From: Planctomycetota bacterium
GTDB taxonomy: Bacteria; Planctomycetota; UBA1135; GCA-002748355
Assembly: GCA_027021385.1 (NCBI GenBank)
Contig: JALUUL010000015.1
Location: 62,001 to 126,000 of the forward strand
DNA: 64,000 nucleotides
Reading direction: 5' to 3'
The position numbers were made by a program, and so were the translations under genes. Numbering within the stretch: position 1 is the first letter of the stretch; each line of letters begins with the position of its first letter. Under the pieces are notes generated by a model that ran no database searches, had not been told where the DNA came from, and saw nothing but the letters and a program-made list of their open reading frames with translations. Below, one piece after another: positions 34,975 to 45,800 of the stretch.

Positions 34975-37646
34975 CGCGGCGGAGGAAGACAGGGTCCTCG
35001 GGAAGGCGGGGGGAAAAGGAGCGCGCGCGCGGTTATCCTGAAACCCGTTCCCAACCCCCTTCTCCAGAGCGGGATCCGGCGGAATCCACTCCGGACTCCC
35101 TTCTCGAACCCGAACGACGCCCTTCCGTGCCAGCAGCATCCGAGCACGATCGAATCGCCGAACTCGAGGCCGAGGTCCAGAGGCTCCGTCGCGAGCTGCA
35201 GGAAAAGGACCGCCTCGCGACCGGGATGGCCGACGAACTCAGGATGAAGGAGGAGACGATCCGCTGGATCTTCGCCTCCAAGACCTATCGTCTCGCGCGT
35301 CTCGCCTGCAGGACCCTGGATTTCGTCCTGCAGCCCTTGCGGAGGCATCGTTCGAACGGGAAGGCCGGCCAGGCTTCGGAGGAGAGGGAGTCCGAGGGTC
35401 TGTTCGCCTACGATCTTCCGAGCCTTCCCCTGCCGCGGAAGCCGGACATCCTCTGCCTGCCGATCATCGACTGGGAGTTCCGTTTCCAGAGGCCCCAGCA
35501 GTTGATGCAGAGGTTCGCGGAGCACGGGCACCGGGTGTTCTTCTTCCGCAACGGTTTCCACCGCGGGGGAGAGGTCGCTCTCGACGAGATCCGGCCCGGG
35601 ATCTACGGTCCCCGCCTTCCGGGGAGGCCGGAGACGAGCGTCTACAAGGATTCGTGGACGAAAGCCGGACTCGAGTCGGCCCTCGCGGCCTTCGAGCGCT
35701 TCCGCCGGAGAGAACGCATCCATGACGCGATGATCGTCGTGGACCTGCCGTTCTGGGCTCCGTTCGCGTTCGAACTCCGCAGGCGGCACGGCTGGCCGAT
35801 CCTCTACGATTGCATGGACGAGCACGCGGGCTTCTCGACGAACGAGAAGGAGATGATCGCCCTCGAGGAGAGACTCCTCGGGGAGTCCGATCTCGTCCTC
35901 GTGACGGCGGCCGTCCTCGAGGAGAAGGCCCGGGGGATCGCGAGGAGGCTGTGCAGGCTTCCGAACGCGGCCGACTACGATCATTTCCACCACGCCCGCC
36001 CGCACGAGGAATACGCGAGGCTCCGCAAGCCCGTGATCGGGTATTACGGGGCGATCTCCGACTGGTTCGATGTCGCGATGGTGGAGGAAGCGGCCCGGGC
36101 CCGTCCGGATTGGACCTTCGTGCTGATCGGATCCACCTTCGGGGCCGACGTCTCCCCGCTGGAGGATCTTCCCAACGTCGAGCTCCTCGGTGAACGGCCG
36201 TACGCGGAGATCCCTTCCTGGCTCCACGGTTTCGACGTCGCGTGCATCCCCTTCCTCGACAACGAACTGACCCGGGCGACGAACCCCGTCAAGTTCTTCG
36301 AGTACGCGAGCGCGGGCGTGCCGATCGCGTCCGTCCCCTTGAGGGAACTCGAACCCTTCGAGGGGGAGTACCATCGGATCGAGGGTCCCGGCGGACTGGT
36401 CGCGGCCGCCGAGCGCGCCCTCGAGGACCGGGGGCAGGAGGCGATCGAGCGGCGCAAGGCCCTGGCCCGGGCCCATACCTGGGAGAAGCGTTTTGAGACC
36501 CTTCGCGAGGCCGCGAGGCCCCTGCAACCCAAGGCCTCGATCATCATCGTCAGCTACAAGAGCCTGGACCTGATCCGCGAGTGCGTCGAGAGCATCCAAT
36601 CGAGGACGATCTGGCCCGACTACGAGATCGTCATCATCGACAACGATTCGGGTCCGCACGTCACGCGCTGGCTGCGGGACCTGGAGAGGAAGGATTCGCG
36701 CGTCCGGGTCGTCTGCAACCGCGAGAACCGGGGGTTCGCCGCCGCGAACAACCAGGGTCTCGAGATGTGCCGGGATTCCGAGTTCCTCGTCCTCCTGAAC
36801 AACGACACGATCGTCACCCGGGGATGGCTGTGCCGATTGATCCGGTATCTGCGGAATCCCCAGATCGGCATGGTGGGACCGGTGACCAACTGGACCGGCA
36901 ACGAGGCCCGCATCGAGGTGGACTACCGGAATCCCTCGGGCATGCCCGCCTTCGCCGCCCGCTACACCGTCATGCACGATTGCATGCACTTCGACATCCC
37001 GGTGCCCGCGATGTTCTGCGTCGCGATGCGCAGGGAGATCGTGGAGCGGGTCGGTCTTCTGGACGAGCGCTTCGAGAGGGGGATGTTCGAGGACGACGAC
37101 TATGCCCTTCGGGTCCGGGCCGCCGGATTCCGAACGGTCTGCGCGGAGGACGTCTTCGTGCACCACCACGGGGAGGCCTCCTTCGGGAAGCTCGAGCGTC
37201 CCGAGTACCACGCGCTCTTCGCGGCCAACAAGCGGCGCTTCGAGGAGAAATGGGGCCGGGAATGGGAGCCGAACCGTTACCGGGACTGGCCCCAGGACCG
37301 GCCGCCGAAGGGGGTCGTCCGGCTCTTCCGGCGCGACCTCTGGATCTGGTCCTGTCCCCTTTGCGGGCGCACCCACGAGGCCCGCTTTCCCGACGCGGTG
37401 CTCGATGGGGGCGCGGCCGGAGGCAGCGGTCCGCGGATCCCGGAGATCCGCTGCGAGGGTTGCGGGGCCGGGGAGGCCGCGCGCCTCGAGGCCGCTAGAT
37501 CCCGGACCCCGGACCCCGCCCGTCCCCTCCTGGAGGGGGGGGCCGTCTACGGCCTCGGTCTCCTTTCAGGGACGCTGGAGACGAAGGAAGCGACGGCCCC
37601 TAGCATCGCGGAGGAAGGTCCCGCGGCGCAGGTCGTAGAGTCCTAG
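34971..37646 (+). CDS. Large two-domain glycosyltransferase with coiled coil and C-terminal zinc ribbon
   Basis: 891 residues. A basic N-tail is followed by a coiled coil (about 58-105, HDRIAELEAEVQRLRRELQE) and the ASKTYRLARLACR amphipathic segment common at membranes in such enzymes. A GT4-like domain lies at about 150-510 (RPQQLMQRFAEHGHRVFFF, YDCMDEHAGF, VIGYYGAISDWFDVAM, NPVKFFEYASAGVP). A GT2 domain at about 520-780 shows IIIVSYKSLDLIRECVESI, LLNNDTIV and MFEDDDYALRVRAAG. The C-terminus has a zinc ribbon (CPLC, then CEGC). The ATPase stop overlaps its start as ATGA. Its last 81 bases overlap the convergent gene. Confidence 0.88.
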   Translation: MTRRRKTGSSGRRGEKERARGYPETRSQPPSPERDPAESTPDSLLEPERRPSVPAASEHDRIAELEAEVQRLRRELQEKDRLATGMADELRMKEETIRWIFASKTYRLARLACRTLDFVLQPLRRHRSNGKAGQASEERESEGLFAYDLPSLPLPRKPDILCLPIIDWEFRFQRPQQLMQRFAEHGHRVFFFRNGFHRGGEVALDEIRPGIYGPRLPGRPETSVYKDSWTKAGLESALAAFERFRRRERIHDAMIVVDLPFWAPFAFELRRRHGWPILYDCMDEHAGFSTNEKEMIALEERLLGESDLVLVTAAVLEEKARGIARRLCRLPNAADYDHFHHARPHEEYARLRKPVIGYYGAISDWFDVAMVEEAARARPDWTFVLIGSTFGADVSPLEDLPNVELLGERPYAEIPSWLHGFDVACIPFLDNELTRATNPVKFFEYASAGVPIASVPLRELEPFEGEYHRIEGPGGLVAAAERALEDRGQEAIERRKALARAHTWEKRFETLREAARPLQPKASIIIVSYKSLDLIRECVESIQSRTIWPDYEIVIIDNDSGPHVTRWLRDLERKDSRVRVVCNRENRGFAAANNQGLEMCRDSEFLVLLNNDTIVTRGWLCRLIRYLRNPQIGMVGPVTNWTGNEARIEVDYRNPSGMPAFAARYTVMHDCMHFDIPVPAMFCVAMRREIVERVGLLDERFERGMFEDDDYALRVRAAGFRTVCAEDVFVHHHGEASFGKLERPEYHALFAANKRRFEEKWGREWEPNRYRDWPQDRPPKGVVRLFRRDLWIWSCPLCGRTHEARFPDAVLDGGAAGGSGPRIPEIRCEGCGAGEAARLEAARSRTPDPARPLLEGGAVYGLGLLSGTLETKEATAPSIAEEGPAAQVVES

Positions 37647-39527
37647 CCTGAGTTCCCCCGAGGATTCCTCGGGCAGACGCCTCCAGCAGCGGAGCGTCGA
37701 GGAAGGGGGCAGACGCCGGAGATCGTGCCAGGTCCGGAAATCCAGCCGGCGCCCCTTCGTGTCGCCGCCCGCCCGAAGGGCGATCAGGAGGTCCGAGCGC
37801 TGCGGGCGGTCGAGGCTCAGGTCGAAGAACACGGTCCTGCGGGACAGACGGAGGCCGTGGATCCGGAGGCCTTCGGGAAACGACCGTTCTCCGGGAATCG
37901 CACGGGCCTCGGGGTCCGAGGGTATCCGTTCCGCGAAGGATCCGGCTTCCTTCCCGCCGAGGAGGGCGCTGCCGCTCTCCGGCAGGGGCGGTCGCCAGGC
38001 GCGGAGCCGGCCGAGGAAGGGGGAGTCCGGCCGAGCGAGAACGAAGAGGTGGTAGCGGTCCGCGAAGGCCAGCTTGTGGGCGGTGCGATAGCCCGCGGTC
38101 CTCGCGGCCGCCTCCAGGGGGCCTTCCCAGGGGAGGAGGGGGACGAAGGCTCCGTGGTCCCCGGAGAGGAGGACGAGGACGTCGGGATCCTCGTCGAGAA
38201 TCGATTCCGGGTCGTGCCGGCCGCTTAGGGCGATGCGGGGGTCGTTCAGGCCGAAGCTGTCGAGGCTGCGCCAGCCGCTGCGCCAGGGGACCGCTCCGGC
38301 GTCCCCGATCGCCAGCAGCGGGGAGGGCCTCGGCTCCGCGCCGGAGGAGTCGCCGGTCCGGCGGAGGGGAGAGGCCAGGTTCCGGAGTTCGGTTCCGAGG
38401 GCGAGGTGCGCCCGCCGGAGACCGCGGGCGTAGCCGCGCCACGCCGCGAGGGTCTCCGGAGCCGAGCGGAGTCCGAACCAGAGGGCGGGTCCCAGGAGGA
38501 GGGCCGCGCAGGCGGCCGGCAGGCGCATCCTCGCGCACAGGGCTTCCGCTCCGAGGCCCGAGAGGAGGAGCAGGGGGGGGAGGAACGGGAAGAAGAAACG
38601 CCATTCGTATCCCATGATGTGGCGGGGCGCGGCCATCAACGCGAGCATGACGAGGAGCGCACAGGCTCCCTCGCGCAGCCCGGCCCCCTTCCGGCCCGGC
38701 GGGACCGCCAGGAGGAGTCCCGCGATCGTCAGGGGCAGCCAGAAGAGGCCCGGACCCAGGAGGAGGGAGGACAGTTGCGCCCAACCGCGCTCCCCGGGCG
38801 CGGAGGCCCCGCCGCCGAAGACCTTGATCAGGATCGGCAGGGGCAGGAGGAGTCCGAAGTAGAAGGCCCGGGCCGTGAAGTAGACCGCGCCCGGGAGCAG
38901 GAACGACAGGCTGAAGTTCCGGAGGGCCCCCCGGCCCGCGCGCCGAAGCCCGGCGCCTCCGAGGAGGAGGACCAGAATCGCCCCCTCGGGCCGGAGCATG
39001 GAGAGCAGAAGGCCCAGGAGGCCGAAGCGGCCGAACCTGGGCCCCGCCTCCCGGGCGGATTCGAGGAAGAGGGCGAACACGAGGAGCGCGGCGAGGCTGG
39101 TCTCCAACCCGGAGACCGAATGCACGGCGAGGGGAGCCCAGGCCGCGAGGACGAGGGCCGCCGCTCCGACCCCCCATCCCGGGCCCGGGGGACGGGTCCG
39201 GCCCGCGGGCCGTCCGGCGAGGAGCACGAAAAGCACGAGGCCGAAGCCCGAGAGGGTTCCCAGGACCTTGACGAAGAGCCGGGGATCGATCCAAAGCCCC
39301 CGCCCTCCGGCGACCAGGAAGAGCCAGAGGACCGGGGTGACCCCCTCCGTCGGAGGCCCCCCGGGGTTGAATGCGATTCCCGCCCCCTTCAGGAGGTTCT
39401 CGGCGTAGCGGAAGATGATGAAGGCGTCGTCGATCGTGAACTCCCAGACGCCCGCGAGATTCCGCCCGAAAACGAGGGCGGCCGCTCCCGCGAACCCGAT
39501 CGCGACCAGGGTCTTCTTCCAGCGCAT
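37566..39527 (-). CDS. Polytopic membrane glycosyltransferase-like protein (GT39-like) with soluble C-terminal domain
   Basis: 653 residues. About 11 membrane helices fill residues 1-380. The first extracytoplasmic loop has [17 protein letters not shown], matching the acidic catalytic loop of GT-C enzymes, and [13 protein letters not shown] matches the RPEG turn. The C-terminal 270 residues are soluble ([32 protein letters not shown]) and outside the cytoplasm. Such proteins transfer a sugar from a polyprenyl phosphate to a glycan or protein. ATG 39527 (MRWKK) is chosen by the start of the first helix. Confidence 0.8.
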   Translation of the reverse strand: MRWKKTLVAIGFAGAAALVFGRNLAGVWEFTIDDAFIIFRYAENLLKGAGIAFNPGGPPTEGVTPVLWLFLVAGGRGLWIDPRLFVKVLGTLSGFGLVLFVLLAGRPAGRTRPPGPGWGVGAAALVLAAWAPLAVHSVSGLETSLAALLVFALFLESAREAGPRFGRFGLLGLLLSMLRPEGAILVLLLGGAGLRRAGRGALRNFSLSFLLPGAVYFTARAFYFGLLLPLPILIKVFGGGASAPGERGWAQLSSLLLGPGLFWLPLTIAGLLLAVPPGRKGAGLREGACALLVMLALMAAPRHIMGYEWRFFFPFLPPLLLLSGLGAEALCARMRLPAACAALLLGPALWFGLRSAPETLAAWRGYARGLRRAHLALGTELRNLASPLRRTGDSSGAEPRPSPLLAIGDAGAVPWRSGWRSLDSFGLNDPRIALSGRHDPESILDEDPDVLVLLSGDHGAFVPLLPWEGPLEAAARTAGYRTAHKLAFADRYHLFVLARPDSPFLGRLRAWRPPLPESGSALLGGKEAGSFAERIPSDPEARAIPGERSFPEGLRIHGLRLSRRTVFFDLSLDRPQRSDLLIALRAGGDTKGRRLDFRTWHDLRRLPPSSTLRCWRRLPEESSGELRLGLYDLRRGTFLRDARGRRFLRLQRP

Positions 39528-39704
39528 CCGCGCATTCTGGGATCCTCCCCCCCGAAACCGAACCCGCTTCCTTCGTCGTTCTTTGCCTCCCCCGTCCGGA
39601 TCCCCCGCGGGCGGGGGGGCGGGTTTCCCTTCCTTCCCGAGGAAACGCGGGGATTCCGCCGATACACTCGCGGGGGGAACTCTTCTTCGGCGAGGAGCGG
39701 AAGC

Positions 39705-40280
39705 ATGGTGACGGCGTTTCTTGGTGCGACGGGGTTGTGGATCGGTCTCGGTGTCCTCGTCCTGTTCGGCCTCATCTTCATGGGGCTCTACAACGGACTG
39801 GTCGCCGGGCGGAACCAGTGCAGGAACGCGTGGAGCCAGGTCGACGTGCAGTTGAAACGCCGCTACGACCTGATCCCGAATCTCGTCGAGACGGCCAAGG
39901 GATATCTCAAGCACGAGAGGGAGACCCTCGAGGCGGTCATCAAGGCCCGCCAGGTGGCCATCGACGCCAAGACGGTCGGAGAGCAGGCCAAGGCGGAGAA
40001 CATGCTGACCTCGACCCTCCGCTCGCTGTTCGCGGTTTCCGAGAACTATCCGGATCTGAAAGCGAACCAGAACATGCTCGCCCTCCAGGAGGAACTCACG
40101 AGCACCGAGAACCGGATCGGCTTCGCCCGCCAGCACTACAACGATTCGGTCCTTCGCTACAACAACAAGGTGCAGCAGTTCCCGGGCAACATCATCGCGA
40201 ACATGTTCGCCTTCCGGGAGGAGGAGTTCTTCGAACTCGAGGACCAGGCCGCCCGGGAGGCGGTGAAGGTCCAATTCTGA
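39705..40280 (+). CDS. lemA: LemA family protein
   Basis: 191 residues. One N-terminal membrane helix (about 8-30, [20 protein letters not shown]) and the LemA helical domain: [27 protein letters not shown] and [26 protein letters not shown] in pieces. LemA proteins often sit beside M48 or TPM-type membrane proteins and may help membrane stress responses; the exact role is unknown. GAGGAG eight bases before the ATG; TACACT near 39663 is a candidate -10 box. First gene of the LemA-M48-JAMM cluster. Confidence 0.95.
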   Translation: MVTAFLGATGLWIGLGVLVLFGLIFMGLYNGLVAGRNQCRNAWSQVDVQLKRRYDLIPNLVETAKGYLKHERETLEAVIKARQVAIDAKTVGEQAKAENMLTSTLRSLFAVSENYPDLKANQNMLALQEELTSTENRIGFARQHYNDSVLRYNNKVQQFPGNIIANMFAFREEEFFELEDQAAREAVKVQF

Positions 40281-40308
40281 CCCCGGACGGGCCGTTGCTC
40301 CCCGGATC

Positions 40309-41220
40309 ATGACGAAGACGCGCGCGACCTTCGTCGAACTGCAGAGACAGAACCGCCGGCGGGCGTTTCTGCTGGGCTTCGTCCTGTTCCTCGTTCTCGG
40401 CGGCGCGGGGGCGGCGCTCGGATCCGCTTGGGGCTCCTGGCCTCTCGGAGCCCTGGCGGGGGTCGCGATCGCCCTGGTCCAGTTCCTCGTCGCAAGGAGC
40501 GCGGGCGACCGCATCCTGCTCGCGGTCGCGAAGGCGGAGCCCGTCCGGCGATTGGATCGGCCGCAGCTCGTGAACGTCGTCGAGGAGGTCGCGATCGCGG
40601 CGGGCGTCCCCTGCCCGGAGATCCGGCTGATCGAGGACGAGAGCCCGAACGCCTTCGCGGTCGGATTCCGCCCGGATCGGGCGGCCGTCGCCGTCACGAC
40701 CGGACTCCTCGAAAAGCTGAAGAGGGACGAACTCCAGGCCGTCGTGGCCCACGAGATCGGACACATCCGGAACGGGGATTCCGGCTACATGGTCCTGATG
40801 GCGGTCATGGTCGGAACGATCGTCATCCTCGCGGACCTGGCCTGGCACACCCTTCGTTGGGGAGGGAGGTCGCGTTCGCGCTCGAGCAAGGGCGGCGGCC
40901 CGGCCCTGATCCTCGTCGCGCTGCTGCTCCTCGCCCTCCTCGCCCCGCTGATCTCGCGGATCCTCCAGGCGGCGGTTTCCCGGGAGCGGGAGTACCTGGC
41001 GGACGCGACGAGCGTCGAACTCACGCGCAACCCCTCGGCCCTGGCTTCCGCGCTCCGCGCCCTCACGAAGGACCCCGCCCGGCTCAAGTTCGCGAACCGC
41101 GGCGTCCAACACCTCTTCATCGTGAATCCCCTGCGCAAGCGACGGGGCGGGGGAGGCGCGCTGGCTTCCCATCCCCCTCTCGAAAAGCGCATCCGGCGCA
41201 TAGAAGGTCTTCTCGCATGA
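40309..41220 (+). CDS. M48-family zinc metalloprotease (HtpX-like)
   Basis: 303 residues. Two N-terminal membrane helices, the catalytic AVVAHEIGHIRNGD (HExxH), a further pair of helices, then REREYLADATSVELTRNPSALASAL with the Glu that is the third zinc ligand. HtpX-type enzymes cut misfolded membrane proteins from the cytoplasmic side. Linked to LemA upstream and to a JAMM protease downstream through an ATGA overlap, suggesting a membrane quality-control module. Confidence 0.93.
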   Translation: MTKTRATFVELQRQNRRRAFLLGFVLFLVLGGAGAALGSAWGSWPLGALAGVAIALVQFLVARSAGDRILLAVAKAEPVRRLDRPQLVNVVEEVAIAAGVPCPEIRLIEDESPNAFAVGFRPDRAAVAVTTGLLEKLKRDELQAVVAHEIGHIRNGDSGYMVLMAVMVGTIVILADLAWHTLRWGGRSRSRSSKGGGPALILVALLLLALLAPLISRILQAAVSREREYLADATSVELTRNPSALASALRALTKDPARLKFANRGVQHLFIVNPLRKRRGGGGALASHPPLEKRIRRIEGLLA

Positions 41221-41681
41221 GTCCGCGCGGGGATTCCCCTTTCTTCGGTCCGTCCCTGCGCGACCAATGCGTCCGCGCGGCGGAAGCGGCCTTCCCGCTC
41301 GAGGCCTGCGGGGTGCTCCTCGGGAGGGGCGTCGCCGGGCGGTCGGAGGTCCGGAGACCTTCCCCCCCGCGGCCGGAGCGGACCCGTCCTCGGGGGATCC
41401 GGCTCCATCTCGCGGTTTCCCTTCCGAACCTCGCGGCCGACCCCTTCCGCGCCTTCCTGATCGATCCCCTCGCCTTGATGCGGGTCGAGAAGGAGGCCAG
41501 GCGGGAGGGTCTCGAGATCCTCGGGATCTTCCACAGCCATCCCGAGGGGGGAGGGCCCTCCTCCTCCGACCTGGCCCTCCCCTTCTCCTTCCCGCTGCAT
41601 CTCCTCCTTCGCGGACCGCGTCCCTGGACCTTCTGTCGCGTGCGTCCTCCTCGTTCGGGTTCCCTTCGACCCGTGCGGTAA
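41217..41681 (+). CDS. JAMM/MPN+ metalloprotease domain protein
   Basis: 154 residues. Zinc-site residues of the JAMM family can be read: Glu29 in EACGVLLG, His106 and His108 in FHSHP, and Ser/Asp118 in PSSSD. The loop between the second His and the Asp is one residue shorter than is common. Bacterial JAMM proteins cut peptide or isopeptide bonds near the C-terminus of ubiquitin-like sulfur carriers, or process cysteine biosynthesis carriers; none is nearby. Overlap with the M48 gene stop as ATGA suggests a shared function. The stretch after residue 130 is Pro/Arg-rich. Confidence 0.82.
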   Translation: MSPRGDSPFFGPSLRDQCVRAAEAAFPLEACGVLLGRGVAGRSEVRRPSPPRPERTRPRGIRLHLAVSLPNLAADPFRAFLIDPLALMRVEKEARREGLEILGIFHSHPEGGGPSSSDLALPFSFPLHLLLRGPRPWTFCRVRPPRSGSLRPVR

Positions 41682-41763
41682 GGGGAGCGGTTGACAGGGT
41701 TGCACGGGCATGGGAACTTGGCCGCTCCACTCCCTTCTTCCTTACTCGACATCGAGGTCTGTC

Positions 41764-42843
41764 ATGCGGTCCATCGTCTCTCTTCTCACGGTGATTCCCT
41801 GCCTGTTCCTCTCCCGGCCGGCCTTCGCCCAGTTCCATGACGATTTCAAGGGAACGAGTCTCGGGGCGTCCTGGACCTGGTCGGATCCGGGCAAGGACGC
41901 GAAATACCAGCTCCTCCCCAAGGCGGGGATGCTGCGCATGATCGTCCCCCCCGGGAACGATCACACGACCGGCCACGGAGCCCCGCTCTACGCGGGTCCG
42001 ATGCTGACGGTCCCCGCGGCGGGGGATTTCACGATCACGACCCACGTCACCGTCAACTACCCCCGGGTTCCGACGACGATGGAGAGCGGGCTGATGATCT
42101 GGAAGGATCGCAGCAACAATCTCCAGTTCAAGCGGACGAACGGCTACGGGAATCAGAACGTCCTCTACTACGGAAACATCGCGAACGCCCGCACGACCTT
42201 CCACGGGAACAAGCGGGTCTCGGCGAACGCCCTGTATCTCCGGATCACGCGGGTCGGAGATCTCTTCACGTCCTACTACGGAACGGACGGCAAGACCTGG
42301 TCGGTCGGAGGATCGGTCAAGTGGAAGGTGACCGGAACCCTCCGGGTCGGCATCGCGACCAGCTACTGGCTCTGGTGGGGAACGTCGAAGACGCCGACGA
42401 CCGGCGACTACGACTTCTTCGACCTCAGGCTCGCGGCGAAGGAAACTCTCGCGGCAGACCGCGCCGGCATCTCGACGGCCGTGGGGGGGACCGTGAACCT
42501 TACGATGGATTTCAAGGCCGCGAACGCGGGAAGGGTCTACCTGCTGCTCGGAGGCGTGAGCGGTTCGATTCCGGGGATCCTGCTTCCCGGGGGGGCGCGC
42601 CTCCCGTTGAACTTCGATTTCTTCACGAACTTCTCCCTCCTCCTCGCGGGGAACCCCGCCGTCTTCCCCGGCAGCGTCGGGTTGCTGGATACGGCCGGCA
42701 AGGGGAAGGCGGGCTTCGTGATGCCCGGCTCCCGCCTCCGGACCCTGGCCGGTCGTTCGCTGCTCTTCGCGACCGTCGTCTTCCCGTCGGGGGCGGGCCC
42801 GTGGATCGCCTCCAACCCCGCGGCCGTCGCTCTTCGTCCCTGA
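41764..42843 (+). CDS. Secreted DUF1349-like (concanavalin fold) protein
   Basis: 359 residues. Signal peptide ends RPAFA|QFHDDF. Residues about 23-235 look like a DUF1349/glucanase-type beta sandwich: FKGTSLGASWTWSDPGKDA, GDFTITTHVTVNY, MESGLMIWKDRSNNLQFKR, LYLRITRVGDLFTSYYGTDGKTW. The last 120 residues are a separate beta domain (GGTVNLTMDFKAANAGRVYLLLGGVSG) of a kind I associate with secreted planctomycetal proteins. Carbohydrate binding is likely; catalysis is unproven. 18 bases separate it from the FG-GAP gene, so the two may be cotranscribed. Confidence 0.75.
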   Translation: MRSIVSLLTVIPCLFLSRPAFAQFHDDFKGTSLGASWTWSDPGKDAKYQLLPKAGMLRMIVPPGNDHTTGHGAPLYAGPMLTVPAAGDFTITTHVTVNYPRVPTTMESGLMIWKDRSNNLQFKRTNGYGNQNVLYYGNIANARTTFHGNKRVSANALYLRITRVGDLFTSYYGTDGKTWSVGGSVKWKVTGTLRVGIATSYWLWWGTSKTPTTGDYDFFDLRLAAKETLAADRAGISTAVGGTVNLTMDFKAANAGRVYLLLGGVSGSIPGILLPGGARLPLNFDFFTNFSLLLAGNPAVFPGSVGLLDTAGKGKAGFVMPGSRLRTLAGRSLLFATVVFPSGAGPWIASNPAAVALRP

Positions 42844-42861
42844 TCGCGGCGGACCCGGAAC

Positions 42862-45800
42862 ATGCGCGCGGGCGGGCCTGGCGTTCTGGCGGCCTTGTTC
42901 CTCGTCGCGGGAGGCTGCGGCGGGGGAGGGGGGCGCGCCCCGGGGCTCGAGCTGAGAGCCCTGGGCCTCCCCGTCCCTCTCCTCGAACCCGGGGAGGGGG
43001 ACCTCGTCGTCGCCCGCTGGCGGCTGCGCAGCCTCGGCCCTTCCCTTCTCCTCGAGAACCCGGGCTTCCGGCCCGTGGGGACCTTCGGAGACCGCCCGCC
43101 GCTGCGCCGCGCGCGGCTGGTGCTCGATGCGGACGGGGACGGGGCCTTCGACCCGCGCAAGGATCCGACGCTCGGCGCCCTTTTTCCGGACGGGAAGGGG
43201 CGCTTCGTCCCGGCGGCCCCGTTCCGCCGCGCCTTGCCGGCCTTGGGACGGGAGGACTGGCTCGTGGTCGCCGATCTTCCGGCCGAGGCGATGGGGGCGG
43301 CCTGGACCCTCGCTTTGACCTTCGACTCCGTGCGTGACGGCGCGTCCGGAACCGGGATGAGGGTCCGGACGGCGACCGCCCTCGCGGGCGCCGGAGTCCG
43401 CGTCCGCGCCCTGGATTTCGCGGCGGATTACCTGGCCGAGGGCGGCGGGGCGCGCGCCGCGCTGCGCGTCTCCGGCGTCACGGGGCTCGCGCGGATCCTC
43501 GCGGGCCCGAACCCCGTGACTCGGGGCAGGTCGTTCCCGGCCGCGGACGGAAGCGGAGTGATCATCCCCCTCCTCCTCCCGCCTCTCCCCCCCGGTCCCC
43601 TCGTCCTGAGGGGGCTCGACGGGAAGGGGCGCGAACTCTTCCGCCTCGACACGAAGCGCCGCATCGGGCGGGGCCGAGGGCCCGCCCGATTCCTCGACGC
43701 CTCCCTGACGGGGCTCCCCCGGAGCCACGGGTTCAGCCAGGACGCGACGATCTCGGATCTCGACGGGGACGGGCGTCCCGACATCTGTCTTCCGAGCTAC
43801 GCCGGGCAGCGCGACCGCGTTCTCCGCAATCTGGGGGGAGGCCGCTTCGAGGATGTCGGCCTTCGCTGGCTGCCCGACCGGAGGGACGACACCGTCCACA
43901 TCGAGGCCTGCGACGTGGACGGAGACGGCGACCCCGACCTCCTCCTCGCGGTAGAGGGCGGGCAGAACCGCCTCTACCTCAACGAGGGGGACGGCCGGAT
44001 GAGGGACGTGACCGCGACCCATCTCCCCCTCGATGACGATTACTCCGAGGACCTCCGTGCGGGGGACGTGGACGGGGACGGCGATCTCGACTTCGTGACC
44101 GCGAACCTCGTCGATCCGAAGGACCCCAGGAAGGGCGGTCGGGCGCGCCTCTACCTGAACAGGGGGAACGGCGTCTTCGACGACGGGACCGCCGGAAGGA
44201 TCCCCCCGGCTCCGACGCGCACCTACGACGTCGAGTTCGCGGATTTCGACGGAGACGGCGACCTCGATCTCTTCCAGGCGAACTACGGAGAGCCCTGCAC
44301 GGTCCTCGAGAACGACGGCCGTGGTCGTTTCCTTCCGGCCGGGACCCTGGGGCTCGCGCCGACGACGGACCGCGGTTTCCACACCAGCGCCGCGGTCGGG
44401 GATCTCGACGGCGACGGGCGGCTCGACGTGCTCGTCGGCACCTTCCAGGGGCAGAGCTTCGTCCTCCGCAATCACGGCGGCCTCCGCCTCGCGGAGGACC
44501 GGCGCGCGATCCCCGCCGGCGAGATGTCGACCTATGACGTCGCCCTCGCGGATCTCGACGGGGACGGCGATCTGGACGCCTTCTTCGCGAACAGCAGCAA
44601 CCCCTCGGTCCTGATGCTGAACGACGGCAAGGGCCGGTTCGAAAAAGCGAAGGACTTCCACTCCCCCGACGACAAGGCCTACGACATCGAGGTCTTCGAC
44701 GCCGACGGGGACGGTGCGCTCGACCTCTTCGTGGCCGTCTGGGGCGATCGCCAGGACGCCCTCTACCTCTCCCGGACGAAGACGCCCGGTCCGAAGGAGG
44801 TCCAGGTCCTTCGCGTCGAGCCGAATTACGGTCCTCCGGGCTTGCCGACCTACGTCACGATCCGAGGCCGGAACTTCGTCAAGGGGATGAAGGCCTCGAT
44901 CGGGGGAAGGCCCGTAACCGGGGTCAGCCTCTGGAACGACCGCCAGATGAACGGCTGGATCCCCCCGGGAGCTCCGGGGGAGGTCGATCTCACGGTCACC
45001 CCTCCCGGAGGGAAACCGATCCGCGTCCAACGCGCTTTCGGATACGAGGTCCCGCCGAAGGGGGCCTTCCTCGACGCGACCCCTCTCGTGCTCGGGTCCG
45101 AGCCGCGCTCCACGGCCTCGGTGGCTGCCGGCGACGTCGACGGAGACGGTCTCCCCGATCTCGTCTTCGCGGACACGAACCGCGGCGCCCGCCTGCGTCT
45201 TAGCAAGAAGGGCGGCCTCATGAGGAAGGGGACCCTCCCGAAGATGTCCGCCAGCGCGAACGAGGTCGAACTCGCCGATCTGAACGGGGACGGAAGGCTC
45301 GATCTCATCGTCGTGGACGCCGGGGGAAAGCCGTGGATCCTCGAGGGCGGAGGGAACGGGAGCTTCAAGACGCCGCTGCGGCCCGCGCTACCCTCGAAGG
45401 GGGCCGAGGAGGTCGCGGTCGGAGACCTGGACGGGGACGGCGACCTCGATCTCGTCTTCGCGGTCGGAGGTCCCGAGGTCGTGCTTCGCAACGACGGCGG
45501 CATGAAGTTCGTCCCCCTCTCGGGTTCGAGCTTCGCCGCGGACGACAGCCGCGGCCTCGTGCTCGGGGACTTCGACGGAGACGGGGACAGGGACCTCGTC
45601 GTCGGGAATTTCAAGCAGCCCCTCAGGCTCTACCTGAACGACGGGAAGGGACGGTTCGCCGAGCGGAAGGGGGCCTTCCCCGCCCGGCCCGGGGACCAGA
45701 CCTACGCCGTCGCGGCGGCGGACGTGGACGGAGACGGCGACCTGGACCTCGCGGTCGCGAACGGCGGCGCCCAGGTCAATCGGCTCTTCCTGGGCGACGG

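Noticed and set aside
40192-45030. Very long open frame of 1612 codons on the - strand
   Set aside because: It lies opposite lemA, the M48 protease, the JAMM gene and the FG-GAP repeats. Its composition is the low-complexity mirror of those genes and it has no domain.
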